Shown in pieces: positions 7,896-16,771 of a DNA stretch of 64,000 nt. This stretch comes from Mycobacterium pinniadriaticum. Lineage in GTDB: Bacteria; Actinomycetota; Actinomycetes; Mycobacteriales; Mycobacteriaceae. The stretch is from NCBI RefSeq assembly GCF_026242045.1, contig NZ_JAPJDO010000003.1:62001-126000 (forward strand), given 5' to 3'. The number at the start of each line of letters is the position of its first letter. Positions within the stretch are counted from its first letter, which is position 1. The position numbers and the translations under genes are program-made. The notes below the pieces were generated by a model. It did not search any database. It had not been told where the DNA came from and was given only the letters and a program-made list of their open reading frames with translations.

Positions 7896-9032
7896 GTGGA
7901 CCTGCCCCGCCCGGACGTCGACACCCCGCACCTGGCCGACGTGGTGCCGTCCGTCCTGGCGTCGATGGGGGCGGACGGTTTCGAGCCTCGTATCCCCCTG
8001 CCGCAGCCCGTCTGCGGAGCATGCGTCCTGCTGATCGACGGGCTGGGCGACGACCTGCTCGACGCCCACGCCGATGACGCCCCAGTTCTGGCCGGGCTGC
8101 GCGGCCGCACACTGCACGTGGGGTTTCCCGCCACCACCGCAGCCGGCCTCGCCGCGGTGGGTACCGGCCGTCCCTCGGGCGGGCACGGGATGGTCGGATA
8201 TTCGTTTCGGCTGCCCGATGTCGGAGTGATCAATGCGCTGCGGTGGCGCCCCCACCCCTGGGGCGAGGACCTGCGGGAGCGGTCCGTGCCCGAGGAGGTG
8301 CAGCCGCTGCCCACCACGTTCGAACGGGCGGCGTCGGCCGGCGTCACGGTCAGCGTGGTCTGCGGCGCGGAGTTCACCGGCTCCGGGCTGACTCGGGCGG
8401 TGTTGCGCGGCGGGCGCTACGTCGGTGTGCACGGCCTCGGGGACCTGGCCGCCGCGGTCCGCACCGCGGTGGCCGGTGGCGGTTTCTGCTACGGCTACCA
8501 CGGCGATCTGGATCTGCTGGGCCATCTGTACGGTCCTGGCTCGCCGGCCTGGCGGATGCAGCTGAGGCAGGTGGACCGGCTGGTGGAGTCCGTCGTCGAA
8601 GGACTGCCGGCCGGTGGCCTGCTCGCTGTCGTCGCCGACCACGGCATGGTGGCGATCGACGACGGGGATGCCGTCGACCTCGACGGTGCCCCCGCACTGC
8701 TCGACGGTGTGGCTGGCATCGGGGGCGAGGTACGGGCCCGCCACGTCTATGTGCGCGACGGAGCGGCCGGCGACGTGCTGGCCGCGTGGCGGGAGTCGCT
8801 GGCGGACCTCGCCTGGGTGGTTTCACGCGACGAGGCGATCGCCGCGGGCTGGTTCGGTGACACCGTGGACGACCGCGTGCGGCCGCGGATCGGTGATGTG
8901 GTGGCCGCTGCCACCGGGCGCGCCGCGCTGCTGCGACGGAAGGTCGAGCCCGCGGAGTCGGCGCTGATCGGCCAGCACGGGTCACTCACCAGTGCCGAGC
9001 AGCGGGTGCCGCTGCTGCTGGCCTACGGCTGA
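7896..9032 (+). CDS. Alkaline phosphatase superfamily / nucleotide pyrophosphatase-type protein
   Basis: 378 residues of the type I phosphodiesterase / nucleotide pyrophosphatase branch of the alkaline phosphatase fold. Two-metal site elements are visible in order: LLIDGLGDD (Asp48), FPATTAAG with the nucleophile Thr80 or Thr81, CYGYHGDLDLLGHLYG, VVADHGM and a late GQHGSLT. No signal peptide, so the enzyme is probably cytoplasmic. Start is GTG 7896. The end overlaps the convergent nitroreductase gene by 10 bases. The natural substrate cannot be read from sequence. Confidence 0.82.
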   Translation: MDLPRPDVDTPHLADVVPSVLASMGADGFEPRIPLPQPVCGACVLLIDGLGDDLLDAHADDAPVLAGLRGRTLHVGFPATTAAGLAAVGTGRPSGGHGMVGYSFRLPDVGVINALRWRPHPWGEDLRERSVPEEVQPLPTTFERAASAGVTVSVVCGAEFTGSGLTRAVLRGGRYVGVHGLGDLAAAVRTAVAGGGFCYGYHGDLDLLGHLYGPGSPAWRMQLRQVDRLVESVVEGLPAGGLLAVVADHGMVAIDDGDAVDLDGAPALLDGVAGIGGEVRARHVYVRDGAAGDVLAAWRESLADLAWVVSRDEAIAAGWFGDTVDDRVRPRIGDVVAAATGRAALLRRKVEPAESALIGQHGSLTSAEQRVPLLLAYG

Positions 9033-9697
9033 GCCGTATCCTCGGACAGCGCGGCCAGCACATCATCGGCGGGCGCATCCCATCGGTCGAGGTTGACCAC
9101 GCTCGCCAGCGGTCTGCGGCGAAGCGGCCCGTGCCTGCCCCGGGGCCAGCTGACGACGACGTGGCCGGCGACCAGCCAATCGTCGGGCACCCCGATCGCC
9201 GCGCGGAGTAGGTCCGCCCCGCCGTAGGACGCCCACCCGGTCGGGCACGCCCCCAGGCCCTGAGCCCGGGCGGCCAGCAGGAAGTTCTGCATCGCCGGGA
9301 AGATCGAGCCGCCGAGCAGCAGCTCCGAGGCCGTCGGGTAATGCTGCTGGGTGAACAGCACTGAAGTGAATTCTCCTGCGCGGTCGTGTAATTCGTAGGT
9401 CGCGCGGTTGTTGCGGGCCTGCCGGCCGGTATCGTCGGGTGCGGGTCGGCTCATGCCGTACACCGGCTCGATGACTTCCAATGCCCGCGCCGCGGCCTCG
9501 GCGACGACCGCGCGCTGCTCGGGTGAGCGCAGCACCACGAACCGCCAGCCCTGGGCGTTCGCGCCGGAGGGCGCCCACGTCGCTGCCTGCAGGCATCGGC
9601 TCAGCGTCGCGTCGTCCACCGGCTCGGTGGTGAAGCGCCGGATGGTTCTCGCGGTCGACATCACGTCCCAGATATCGCTGCACGTTGCCCTCAACAC
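9023..9697 (-). CDS. Nitroreductase family protein
   Basis: 224-residue FMN-dependent nitroreductase-type enzyme. Family features are the N-terminal TARTIRRFTTEPVDDATL, the FMN-contacting WAPSGANAQGWRFVVL (about 41-56) and the later NFLLAARAQGLGACPTGWA. Such enzymes reduce nitro groups, quinones or flavin-like substrates with NAD(P)H; the true substrate is unknown. Start is GTG 9697 with ribosome site GGAGAGGAAC directly upstream. It is divergent from yaaA and overlaps the phosphodiesterase gene at its 3' end. Confidence 0.86.
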   Translation of the reverse strand: MLRATCSDIWDVMSTARTIRRFTTEPVDDATLSRCLQAATWAPSGANAQGWRFVVLRSPEQRAVVAEAAARALEVIEPVYGMSRPAPDDTGRQARNNRATYELHDRAGEFTSVLFTQQHYPTASELLLGGSIFPAMQNFLLAARAQGLGACPTGWASYGGADLLRAAIGVPDDWLVAGHVVVSWPRGRHGPLRRRPLASVVNLDRWDAPADDVLAALSEDTAQP

Positions 9698-9743
9698 GTT
9701 CCTCTCCGCGCCGGCCCGGGGAAACTCCGGGCCCCGCTGAGAC

Positions 9744-9749
9744 TACGGT
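9744..9749 (+). promoter_or_regulatory. -10 element, leaderless yaaA
   Basis: TACGGT, 8 bases before GTG 9758; fits TANNNT with transcription starting at or near the start codon. Confidence 0.4.
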
Positions 9750-9757
9750 CTTGGGTC

Positions 9758-10504
9758 GTGATCGTTCTGCTTCCGCCGTCGGAAACCAAGCGCAGCGGCG
9801 GCGACGGCCCCCCGCTGCGGTTGGGCGAGCTGGGCAGCCCGGCGCTGCACCCTCTGCGCCGGGAACTGGTCGACGAGCTCATCGCGCTGGCGTCCGATCC
9901 CACCGCGTGCCGTCGTGCCCTGGGCATCTCCCCGGCACAGGACGCCGAGATCGAGCGCAACGCCACACTGCTGCGCTCACCGACACTGCCGGCGATCAAC
10001 CGCTACACCGGCGTGCTCTACGACGCGCTGGATGTGGAATCGCTGCGGGGTGCCGCCGCGGCGCGTGCCCGGTCTCGGCTGGCGATCGGCTCCGCCCTGT
10101 TCGGCTTGCTGCGGGCCGACGAGCGAATACCGGCCTATCGGCTGTCGGCCTCGGCCAAACTCCCCGGCAGCGCGACCCTGGCGGCTCGCTGGCGGCCCGT
10201 CCTGGAACCGGTGCTGGCCGAGCTGGCCACCACCGAGCTGGTGGTCGATCTGCGCTCGGGGTCCTACGCCGCCCTGGGCAGGCTGCCCGACGCGGTGGAC
10301 GTCGATGTCCTCGCCGAACATGCCGACGGACGACGCACCGTCGTCACGCACTTCAACAAGGCGCACAAGGGTCGGCTCGCCCGGGTTCTCGCGACGACGC
10401 GCTCCGAACCCGGTGACGCGGCCGCGGTGGCCGCCGTGGCCCGCCGGGCGGGCATGCGGGTCGAACGGACCGGCAACGAACTCACTGTCATCGTCGCGGC
10501 CTGA
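9758..10504 (+). CDS. yaaA: YaaA family peroxide-stress protein
   Basis: 248 residues of the YaaA/DUF328 family, which in E. coli lowers free iron during peroxide stress and binds DNA. Typical blocks: the N-terminal MIVLLPPSETKR, the central NRYTGVLYDALDVESL, SALFGLLRADERIPAYRLSA and the C-terminal VTHFNKAHKGRLAR. The cytoplasmic protein has normal family length. Start is GTG 9758 with an upstream TANNNT element. The methyltransferase gene follows after 11 bases, so co-transcription is likely. Confidence 0.88.
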   Translation: MIVLLPPSETKRSGGDGPPLRLGELGSPALHPLRRELVDELIALASDPTACRRALGISPAQDAEIERNATLLRSPTLPAINRYTGVLYDALDVESLRGAAAARARSRLAIGSALFGLLRADERIPAYRLSASAKLPGSATLAARWRPVLEPVLAELATTELVVDLRSGSYAALGRLPDAVDVDVLAEHADGRRTVVTHFNKAHKGRLARVLATTRSEPGDAAAVAAVARRAGMRVERTGNELTVIVAA

Positions 10505-10515
10505 CCAGTGTCAGG

Positions 10516-11124
10516 ATGGTGGGCGTGAGTACCCGCTGGCAGAAGTCGACAGCACCGCGCGGTGATGATTACGACGCGCGCTGGACATCGCTGGCGGCCG
10601 CCGGCCAGAACATCCACGGCGAGGCCGATCTCGTCGAAGCCCTGCTGCACGAGTCGGGTGGTCGCTCGGTACTCGACGCGGGATGCGGTACCGGGCGGGT
10701 CGCGATCGAACTGGCCAACCGCGGGGTGTCGGTGGTCGGTATCGACGCCGACGCCGGCATGCTCGCCGCCGCACGGGCGAAAGCGCCGCAGTTGCTGTGG
10801 ATCGAGGCCGACCTCGCCGCTTTGGAGTCCGCGGACGTCGACCGTGTCGACCTCGTCGTGTTGGCCGGCAATGTGATGATCTTCCTGGAACCGGGCAGCG
10901 AGGCGCGGGTGCTCGCGGAACTGGCGGCCCGGCTCAACCCGGGTGGGCTGCTGGTGGCCGGATTCTCGGTGCGCCCCGACCGGCTGTCGCTACAGCAGTA
11001 CGATCAGGCCGCACAGTCCGCCGGACTGCTGCCGGAGGCCCGGTGGGCGACCTGGGACCGCGCACCGTTCGACGGCGGCGATTACGCGGTGTCGGTGCAT
11101 CGGTTGGGCCGTTCGCTAGGCTGA
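10516..11124 (+). CDS. Class I SAM-dependent methyltransferase
   Basis: 202 residues with a Rossmann methyltransferase domain: motif I VLDAGCGTGRVAIELA (about 52-67), motif II VVGIDADAGMLAAA, and RVDLVVLAGNVMIFL as post-motif. The acceptor is unknown; the family includes small-molecule methyltransferases. Start is ATG 10516, or GTG 10525 as alternative. It follows yaaA by 11 bases. The last codons carry the first copy of a 13-base repeat found again upstream of the next gene. Confidence 0.83.
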   Translation: MVGVSTRWQKSTAPRGDDYDARWTSLAAAGQNIHGEADLVEALLHESGGRSVLDAGCGTGRVAIELANRGVSVVGIDADAGMLAAARAKAPQLLWIEADLAALESADVDRVDLVVLAGNVMIFLEPGSEARVLAELAARLNPGGLLVAGFSVRPDRLSLQQYDQAAQSAGLLPEARWATWDRAPFDGGDYAVSVHRLGRSLG

Positions 11125-11192
11125 CCGAACAGGCGCTGGCGAAATCGTCGTCAAAACCGAGGGTGGCCAGTGCGAAAAGCGTTCGCTAGGCT
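11110..11192 (+). repeat. 13-base direct repeat pair with promoter-like sequence
   Basis: CGTTCGCTAGGCT occurs at 11110-11122 (end of the methyltransferase gene) and at 11180-11192. Each copy ends in TAGGCT, which fits a mycobacterial -10. The second copy, 82 bases upstream of the GGDEF gene, may be its promoter; the first may be chance or a duplicated promoter. Confidence 0.4.
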
Positions 11193-11273
11193 CGGTACTC
11201 GGCGCCGCTAGGTCGAGTTCAAGATCGTTGCTGGCGGGTTGGGGTACCGGCCGGGTCAGGAAGGGATGGGTCG

Positions 11274-12398
11274 ATGAGATCGGCGTTCTCCGCCCGTCCC
11301 GCGAACCAGTACTACACGTTGACCGCGTTGCTGGCGGCCCGTGGTGGGCAGACCTACACCTCCCGGGTGATCGCGGGCTGCGTCTTCACATTGGGCCTGG
11401 TGGCGTTGTTGACGATCGGCAGTTCGGCGAGCCTGCAGTGGCCGGGCAGCCGAATCCCGCTGATCGTGGTCACCGTTCTCTGCTTCGCGTCGACGTTGAT
11501 CTGGCTGCGGCATCGCTGGCCGACCCGGACCGAATCGGGGGTGCTGGTCGGACTCGCGGCGGTCGCCATTCCGATCGGGACCGTCGTTCCGGTGATCCCG
11601 ATGTACGGATTGCTCGGCTCGACGTCGTTCGCGCTGATCATCGGCTACACCGCGCTGTTCCACGGCCCGCGGCTGCTGGCCGCGATCCTGACCGTCGCCG
11701 CCGCCACCCTGGTCTACCTCGGCGTGCGGATCGCGCACGACGACCTTCCGCTCGCCCTGGCCGGTGTCGCGTTGATGCTGCTGCTGTACGTGTTCGCCGC
11801 ATTCTCATGCCGACTGGTGGTGTGGCTGACCGGCACCGAGGACGGCGCTGACGCGGTCGAGCCGCTCACCGGGCTGCTCAACCGCGACGCTTTCTACCTG
11901 CAGACCGCGACGTTGCTGGCATCCCGAAACCGCGACGACGACCGCTACCTCGTGATCGCCGTCGTCAACATCGACAGTTTCGCCGCGATGGTTGCCGTCG
12001 CCGGGAATCGCGGGGTCAACCGGGCGCGGATCGGCGCCGGTCAGGCGCTGCGTGAAACGGTGCGCCGCGACGCGATCCTGGCCCACGTCGGTGAAGCCGA
12101 ATTCCTGGTCGCCGACTGCTTCACCACCTCGGATTCGTCACCGTTGATCGAGCGCATCCGCGGTGCGATTTCGGCGACTCCGGGCGGGATGACGGCCAGC
12201 ATCGGGGTGGTCAGCACGCCGCTACGTCCGCTGGTGGAGCACCCGCCGCACGAGATCCTCGACGAGATCGTCGCGCTGGCCACCACCGCGATGTACGAGG
12301 CGCGCCGCGCCGGCGGTAACCAGGCCCGCTACGTGGTACGGCCGAATCTCAGCGTCTCCGACGACGAGGCCGGCGGACACGACACCCCGCTGCTCTAG
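11274..12398 (+). CDS. Membrane GGDEF-domain protein with degenerate active site
   Basis: 374 residues. Five to six hydrophobic segments lie between about residues 33 and 188, followed by a GGDEF domain (about 196-362) opening with EPLTGLLNRDAFYL and VVNIDSFAAM. The signature loop reads GEAEF at 273-277 instead of GG(D/E)EF: the second Gly is Glu and the catalytic/metal acidic residue is Ala. Cyclic di-GMP synthesis is therefore unlikely; such domains can bind GTP or act as receptors. ATG 11274 has a good ribosome site (AAGGGA). It ends 5 bases before the convergent SnoaL-like gene. Confidence 0.83.
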   Translation: MRSAFSARPANQYYTLTALLAARGGQTYTSRVIAGCVFTLGLVALLTIGSSASLQWPGSRIPLIVVTVLCFASTLIWLRHRWPTRTESGVLVGLAAVAIPIGTVVPVIPMYGLLGSTSFALIIGYTALFHGPRLLAAILTVAAATLVYLGVRIAHDDLPLALAGVALMLLLYVFAAFSCRLVVWLTGTEDGADAVEPLTGLLNRDAFYLQTATLLASRNRDDDRYLVIAVVNIDSFAAMVAVAGNRGVNRARIGAGQALRETVRRDAILAHVGEAEFLVADCFTTSDSSPLIERIRGAISATPGGMTASIGVVSTPLRPLVEHPPHEILDEIVALATTAMYEARRAGGNQARYVVRPNLSVSDDEAGGHDTPLL

Positions 12399-12403
12399 CC
12401 CCT

Positions 12404-12802
12404 TCAGCGCGTGGCCCGGCGCACGTCGGCGGGTGCCCCGACCGAATCGGGGTCGACCTCCACACCATAGGACGTGATCGATGCGATATCGGCGCCCGTG
12501 AATCGGCAGATATGACAACTCGAGACGATGGTGACACCGTCCGGCCGCTGGTAGCGGCCCAACACTTCCACGACGACGGTGTCGTCCTGCTCCACGGTCA
12601 GGCACCGGTCCCAGGTCGCGACGGTGCCGGCCAGACCACCGGCGGTCTCCCGGCACGTTGCGGTGACCGCGTCGGCACCCTCGAGGACGGAGTAGCCGAC
12701 GATCGTCCACTGAACGTCACGGGCCAGATGCCGGAGGGCTTCATCGAATCGGTGCTGGGCGAAGGCGCGGGCGATCTCGGCCCGTTCGGGGGGTCGGCTC
12801 AC
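12404..12802 (-). CDS. SnoaL/NTF2-like fold protein
   Basis: About 132 residues with an NTF2-like cone fold: PERAEIARAFAQHRFDEALRHL, VQWTIVGYSVLEGADAV and VVVEVLGRYQRPDGVTIVSSC. Members are small enzymes or binding proteins of varied function. I favour GTG 12802, which lies 4 bases after the stop of the upstream gene (12807), giving a coupled pair. GTG 12877 in the same frame would add 25 Pro/Ser-rich residues and overlap the upstream gene. Convergent with the GGDEF gene. Confidence 0.68.
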   Translation of the reverse strand: MSRPPERAEIARAFAQHRFDEALRHLARDVQWTIVGYSVLEGADAVTATCRETAGGLAGTVATWDRCLTVEQDDTVVVEVLGRYQRPDGVTIVSSCHICRFTGADIASITSYGVEVDPDSVGAPADVRRATR

Positions 12803-12806
12803 GGTG

Positions 12807-13148
12807 CTAACGCCGGGCGCCTCGGGTGGCGCGTTTGACCCCGGTTCGCTGGGAGGATTGTTGCTGCCCGTTGCCACGATGGCCGAGCTCGTGGATCACC
12901 AGCGCGGCGCCGCCCGCGGCCAGGATCGGCCATTCGACCAGACCAGCGACGCCGACCGCCGCCAGGGTGAGCGCCGCGGCGACCGACGAGCGGCCGCCCC
13001 CCTTGACGCCGTTCTTCACTCCGGCCGCCGCTCCCTCGACCGCGCCGATCGCTCCGGTCACCACCGCGCCCCCGACCGCACCGGCGGTCGCGGTGGCCGC
13101 GTCCGCGACGCGGACGATCCCGCGCCGGGCCTCACCCACTACGTTCAT
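12807..13148 (-). CDS. Small Ala/Gly-rich membrane protein
   Basis: 113 residues, start ATG 13148 with GGGAG upstream. A Gly/Ala/Val-rich amphipathic stretch (about 12-50, VADAATATAGAVGGAVVTGA) precedes one or two hydrophobic segments (about 55-86, VAAALTLAAVGVAGLVEWPI) and a basic Gln-rich tail. No catalytic motif. I recognise it only as a type of small mycobacterial membrane protein without known function. Probably co-translated with the SnoaL-like gene downstream. Divergent from the ureohydrolase gene. Confidence 0.65.
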   Translation of the reverse strand: MNVVGEARRGIVRVADAATATAGAVGGAVVTGAIGAVEGAAAGVKNGVKGGGRSSVAAALTLAAVGVAGLVEWPILAAGGAALVIHELGHRGNGQQQSSQRTGVKRATRGARR

Positions 13149-13205
13149 GACTGCTCCCGTCCAACTCCCTGCTGTCGAGGCTAATCGCCGGTGGGGTTCC
13201 GGCGG

Positions 13206-13211
13206 TAGTGT
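13206..13211 (+). promoter_or_regulatory. -10 element, leaderless ureohydrolase gene
   Basis: TAGTGT lies 7 bases before ATG 13219; no ribosome site is visible there, which supports leaderless expression. Confidence 0.5.
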
Positions 13212-13218
13212 CTGCTCA

Positions 13219-14265
13219 ATGAGCTCCGGCCACGAACACCCACCCGCGCGTGACCTGCCCCCCGGCATGGCCGGGCAACTGGACCTGCCCTACGCGGGTC
13301 TGGCCTCGTTCGGACACCGCCCGTTTCTCACCGAGCCCGAGCAGTTGGACAGCTGGCGGCCGGATGTGGCGATCGTCGGGGCACCGTTCGACATCGCCAC
13401 CACCAATCGGCCCGGCGCACGCTTCGGCCCGCGGGCGATCCGGGCCACCGCCTACGAACCCGGCACCTACCACATGGATCTCGGGTTGGAGATCTTCGAC
13501 TGGCTGGAGGTCGTCGATTTCGGCGACGCGCACTGTCCACACGGACTCACCGAGGTGTCGCACGCCAACATTCGCGAGCGGGTGCACACCATCGCCTCCC
13601 GCGGCATCGTCCCGGTGGTGCTCGGCGGCGATCACTCCATCACCTGGCCGTCGGCCACTGCCGTCGCCGACGTGCACGGCTACGGCAACGTCGGGATCGT
13701 GCATTTCGACGCCCACGCCGACACCGCCGACATCATCGACGGCAACCTGGCCAGCCACGGCACCCCGATGCGCCGGCTGATCGAATCCGGGGCGGTGCCC
13801 GGAACCCATTTCGTCCAGGTCGGCCTGCGCGGCTACTGGCCGCCGCAGGACACCTTCGAGTGGATGCAGGACCAGGGCATGACCTGGCACACCATGCAGG
13901 AGATCTGGGATCTCGGCTTCAAGGAGGTCATGCGCCGAGCGGTGGGCGAAGCCCTCGCCAAGGCGGAAAAGCTCTATGTGTCAGTCGATATCGACGTCCT
14001 CGATCCCGCTCATGCGCCCGGCACCGGAACCCCCGAGCCGGGCGGGATCACCAGCGCCGACCTGCTGCGCATGGTGCGGCAGCTGTGCTACGAGCACGAC
14101 GTCGCCGGCGTCGACGTCGTCGAGGTCGCACCGGCTTACGACCATGCCGAGCTGACGGTCAACGCCGCACACCGCGTCGTGTTCGAGGCACTGGCCGGCA
14201 TGGCGGCGCGCCGCCGCGACGCGGCCAATGCCAAACCGGGGCCGCCGTCGCCGTTGGCCACCTAG
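13219..14265 (+). CDS. speB: Agmatinase / guanidino-acid ureohydrolase
   Basis: 348 residues of the arginase-agmatinase superfamily, binuclear manganese enzymes that release urea from guanidino compounds. Metal ligands are visible: GGDHSIT (His139), HFDAHADT (Asp164, His166, Asp168) and SVDIDVLDP (Asp257, Asp259), followed by PGTGTPEPGG. Agmatine, guanidinobutyrate and guanidinopropionate enzymes share these motifs, so the substrate is uncertain. Start ATG 13219 is supported by the leaderless -10. The 3' end overlaps the convergent CHAT-locus gene by 4 bases. Confidence 0.87.
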   Translation: MSSGHEHPPARDLPPGMAGQLDLPYAGLASFGHRPFLTEPEQLDSWRPDVAIVGAPFDIATTNRPGARFGPRAIRATAYEPGTYHMDLGLEIFDWLEVVDFGDAHCPHGLTEVSHANIRERVHTIASRGIVPVVLGGDHSITWPSATAVADVHGYGNVGIVHFDAHADTADIIDGNLASHGTPMRRLIESGAVPGTHFVQVGLRGYWPPQDTFEWMQDQGMTWHTMQEIWDLGFKEVMRRAVGEALAKAEKLYVSVDIDVLDPAHAPGTGTPEPGGITSADLLRMVRQLCYEHDVAGVDVVEVAPAYDHAELTVNAAHRVVFEALAGMAARRRDAANAKPGPPSPLAT

Positions 14266-15389
14266 TATTCGGATTCGGCGGCCAGGAGCTCGGCCAGATA
14301 GGAGTCGGGCCCCGGCTCGGCCAGCCGCTGCCGGGCGAACCGCCGGACCCGCGCACGTGATTCCGCGGGTTCGGTCACCATCGCCCCGACGCTGACCACG
14401 GTGATCGACCAGTCCTGGTCCCACGCGGTGGCTTCGGTCACCGGTTGATCCGTCGCATCAAGCAGCCCGATCATCGCCCGGCCCGAATCATCCAGTACAC
14501 CGGCTGCCGTCAATGCGCCGCTGCGGAATTCGACCGGGATCCCCGCAGCCGAGCCGGGGCCCACCACCGAGACGTGCAGTACCGCGCTCACCCGACCGCC
14601 GTCGGCGGTCACCGCCCAGGTGATGGTGTCCTCGGCGGCGTCGAACACCCCGCCGGGCACCGCGGACCAAGCTATTGATGCGGTACCCCGCGCGATCGGT
14701 CCGACCGGTGCGGCTCCGTTGTCGGATCCCGCGGCCAGCGCGTAGTCGTCGGGGTGACCGGCGGGCGCCGGTTGCCCGGTCATCTGCTCGACCGTGTCGG
14801 TCAGTTCGGCCCAGCCCGGGCCCTCGACGCCGACCTCCTCGGCGAGCTCAACGCACCTGACCACCAGGTCCACCACTCGCGGATCACCCAGCAGCAGATG
14901 CGTGCTGAGGGCCCCAGCGTGTGGGGACAGTAGCGCGGCGATATCGGCGTCGAGGGTTTCGGATCCCACGAAGTCCTCGACCTGCGCAGTCACCGCAGCG
15001 ATCTCGGCGTCCAGCAATGCCGGGTCCAACGAAGCGATGCCGTCGCGAATGCTGGCCGGCCACCACCGGCGCAGCCAGTGCCCGAAGGCCAGGCGGCGAA
15101 GCCCATCCAGTGCACCGGGGCGCACCTCGACGCCTGAAAGATCCATTCCTGCAGCGTGTTCCGGTGGTCGCGCGGTGGCCTCGGCCACGGCGCGGTGCCC
15201 GGACTCGCCGACCACCCGCCACAGCCAGTCGGCTCGTACGGTGTCGGTCAGGGTGATCTGGGCTTGTGCGCCGGGCTCGTCGACGGTCCAGGCCAGCACC
15301 GCACCGTCGACTTCGGCGACGGCGACCAGGGGCACCGGGGCGACCGTGGGGCCGGTCCGCCACAGCCCGGATTCGGCGACCAATCTCAT
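14262..15389 (-). CDS. Unknown protein of the CHAT locus (375 aa)
   Basis: I do not recognise a named family. The N-terminal part (about 1-75) looks like a beta-rich domain (VPLVAVAEVDGAVLAWTV), the middle (about 80-225) is helical, and the C-terminal part (about 235-340) has beta strands with an Ig-like or transthyretin-like feel (ASIAWSAVPGGVF, SAVLHVSVVG, IPVEFRSGALTAAG). No signal peptide, membrane segment or catalytic motif. The start overlaps the stop of the 439-residue gene (ATGA), so the pair is coupled. The association with the CHAT/TPR operon is by position and orientation only. Confidence 0.7.
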   Translation of the reverse strand: MRLVAESGLWRTGPTVAPVPLVAVAEVDGAVLAWTVDEPGAQAQITLTDTVRADWLWRVVGESGHRAVAEATARPPEHAAGMDLSGVEVRPGALDGLRRLAFGHWLRRWWPASIRDGIASLDPALLDAEIAAVTAQVEDFVGSETLDADIAALLSPHAGALSTHLLLGDPRVVDLVVRCVELAEEVGVEGPGWAELTDTVEQMTGQPAPAGHPDDYALAAGSDNGAAPVGPIARGTASIAWSAVPGGVFDAAEDTITWAVTADGGRVSAVLHVSVVGPGSAAGIPVEFRSGALTAAGVLDDSGRAMIGLLDATDQPVTEATAWDQDWSITVVSVGAMVTEPAESRARVRRFARQRLAEPGPDSYLAELLAAESEY

Positions 15390-16705
15390 GAGGTCACCTG
15401 GACTTCCAGCATCGACTTGATCCGCTGGCGATGATCGAGGCTGACCGAGCGGGCGACCCCTTCCAGCAGAGCGCGCAGATCATCGACGTCGCCGCAGGAC
15501 TCCTGCCAGACGTCACGGCCATGCAGCCGGGCCCATAGCCGGTTCAGATATGGCCGGGCGAAGCACGCCAGGTCTTCGACGATCTGACGTTGACGCGGAT
15601 GAACCGGAGCCGCACCGGCCAGCACCCGGCGGGCATGCAGCACATACGCCTCCTTGCGCAACCTGGCCTGAATCGTCGCGGCCAGTTGATACCGGCTCAC
15701 CGCACGATCGTCGAGTGGGCTGAGCTGACCGGCGACCTCGATACCGGCCACCAGCGCGGCCTGCTTGTCCTCGCCGAGGAAACCCCATGGCGCACAAGCT
15801 CGGTCGACCTCCTCGGCGCACAGCAATGGCACGTCGGGCAGCTCGTCGCGATCCAGGGCGCGGCGCAGGGTGGCTCGGACGCGGTCCACCACACTGCGGT
15901 CCAGGGGCCGGTCACGTTCCACCCCCCCGATCAGCGGGGGTGGATGCAGGGGCAGTGCCGTCGTCAGACCGAGTTCGAGGATCGACCACGGCAGCGCCGA
16001 AGGCTGCGTGCGTGCCCGCGCACCCAGGTTGTGGGGTGTGGCGTCGGCGATCAGTGCCGACCAAACCCGTTGGCGGGCAACGGTGGCGCGATGCCCGTCG
16101 GTGGGTCCCAGTACCGTTGTCAGACCGGCCAGGAAGGGTCCGCTCATGCTGTCGTCGGCGCGCACATCGGCCCAGCTGTCGCGTAACTGTGCGGAGAGCC
16201 GGGCGAGAACTTGCGGCGAGCCGACATGCTGGTTGAGCACCTCGACGGCGGTGCGGTCGCGATCGTCGTGGACGGTGCGCAGCGTCTCGGCCGCTGCCTG
16301 CCGCCCACCAGCGCCGGGCTCCCCCAGGGTCACCGCCAGTTCAAAACACACCGGGAAATAAAGGTCTTGGGCATTGCCGGTGGTGATCCGCAGCCGACGC
16401 CGTTCGAGCTTCATCAGCTCGAACCATGCCGCCGTCGACCGCAAGCGGTCGGCATGACCCATGATCAGGTCAACCATTCGGGCCGCGGTGCCAGCGTCGA
16501 CGAAGGGGGCGGAATACGCGGGGTTACTGCGCAGCCGCAGGACCAGCGGGTCGATGATCCGCTTCACCGTGCGGCGCAACGGCCCACCGTCGTCACCGCT
16601 GAGGACTTCCACGCCCGGCCCGACCGCCCGCCACGCGCGGTCGATCACCGCGCGTCGCGGCTGCGACGTGCCGACGGCGGTGACCGTGTCCGGGGCGGCG
16701 CTCAT
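15386..16705 (-). CDS. Unknown helical protein of the CHAT locus (439 aa)
   Basis: 439 residues, predicted mostly alpha-helical and rich in Arg and Leu, with no recognised domain. Recognisable stretches include RRTVKRIIDPLVLRLRSNPAY, AWFELMKLERRRLRI and a C-terminal LDHRQRIKSMLEVQV. It has no signal peptide or membrane span. ATG 16705 has a leaderless -10 (TATCCT) 6 bases upstream. It is first in a two-gene operon with the 375-residue gene (ATGA overlap) and divergent from the membrane-anchored repeat protein. It could be an adaptor or substrate for the nearby CHAT protein; that is inference. Confidence 0.72.
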   Translation of the reverse strand: MSAAPDTVTAVGTSQPRRAVIDRAWRAVGPGVEVLSGDDGGPLRRTVKRIIDPLVLRLRSNPAYSAPFVDAGTAARMVDLIMGHADRLRSTAAWFELMKLERRRLRITTGNAQDLYFPVCFELAVTLGEPGAGGRQAAAETLRTVHDDRDRTAVEVLNQHVGSPQVLARLSAQLRDSWADVRADDSMSGPFLAGLTTVLGPTDGHRATVARQRVWSALIADATPHNLGARARTQPSALPWSILELGLTTALPLHPPPLIGGVERDRPLDRSVVDRVRATLRRALDRDELPDVPLLCAEEVDRACAPWGFLGEDKQAALVAGIEVAGQLSPLDDRAVSRYQLAATIQARLRKEAYVLHARRVLAGAAPVHPRQRQIVEDLACFARPYLNRLWARLHGRDVWQESCGDVDDLRALLEGVARSVSLDHRQRIKSMLEVQVTS

Positions 16706-16711
16706 CCGGAC

Positions 16712-16717
16712 AGGATA
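16712..16717 (-). promoter_or_regulatory. -10 element, leaderless 439-aa gene
   Basis: On the minus strand TATCCT is followed by GTCCGG and then the ATG at 16705; same architecture as the TPR gene promoter at 20460-20465. Confidence 0.55.
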
Positions 16718-16771
16718 AGGGCAGCCCAAAGTTGGGTTCGGTAGCCGGTGACGGTGGGCAGGCTGCCGACC

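Noticed and set aside
9690..9703. KstR-like core AACACGTT at the nitroreductase start
   Set aside because: The outer fixed positions are C and T rather than T and A, and the core overlaps the start codon, so it fails the consensus.
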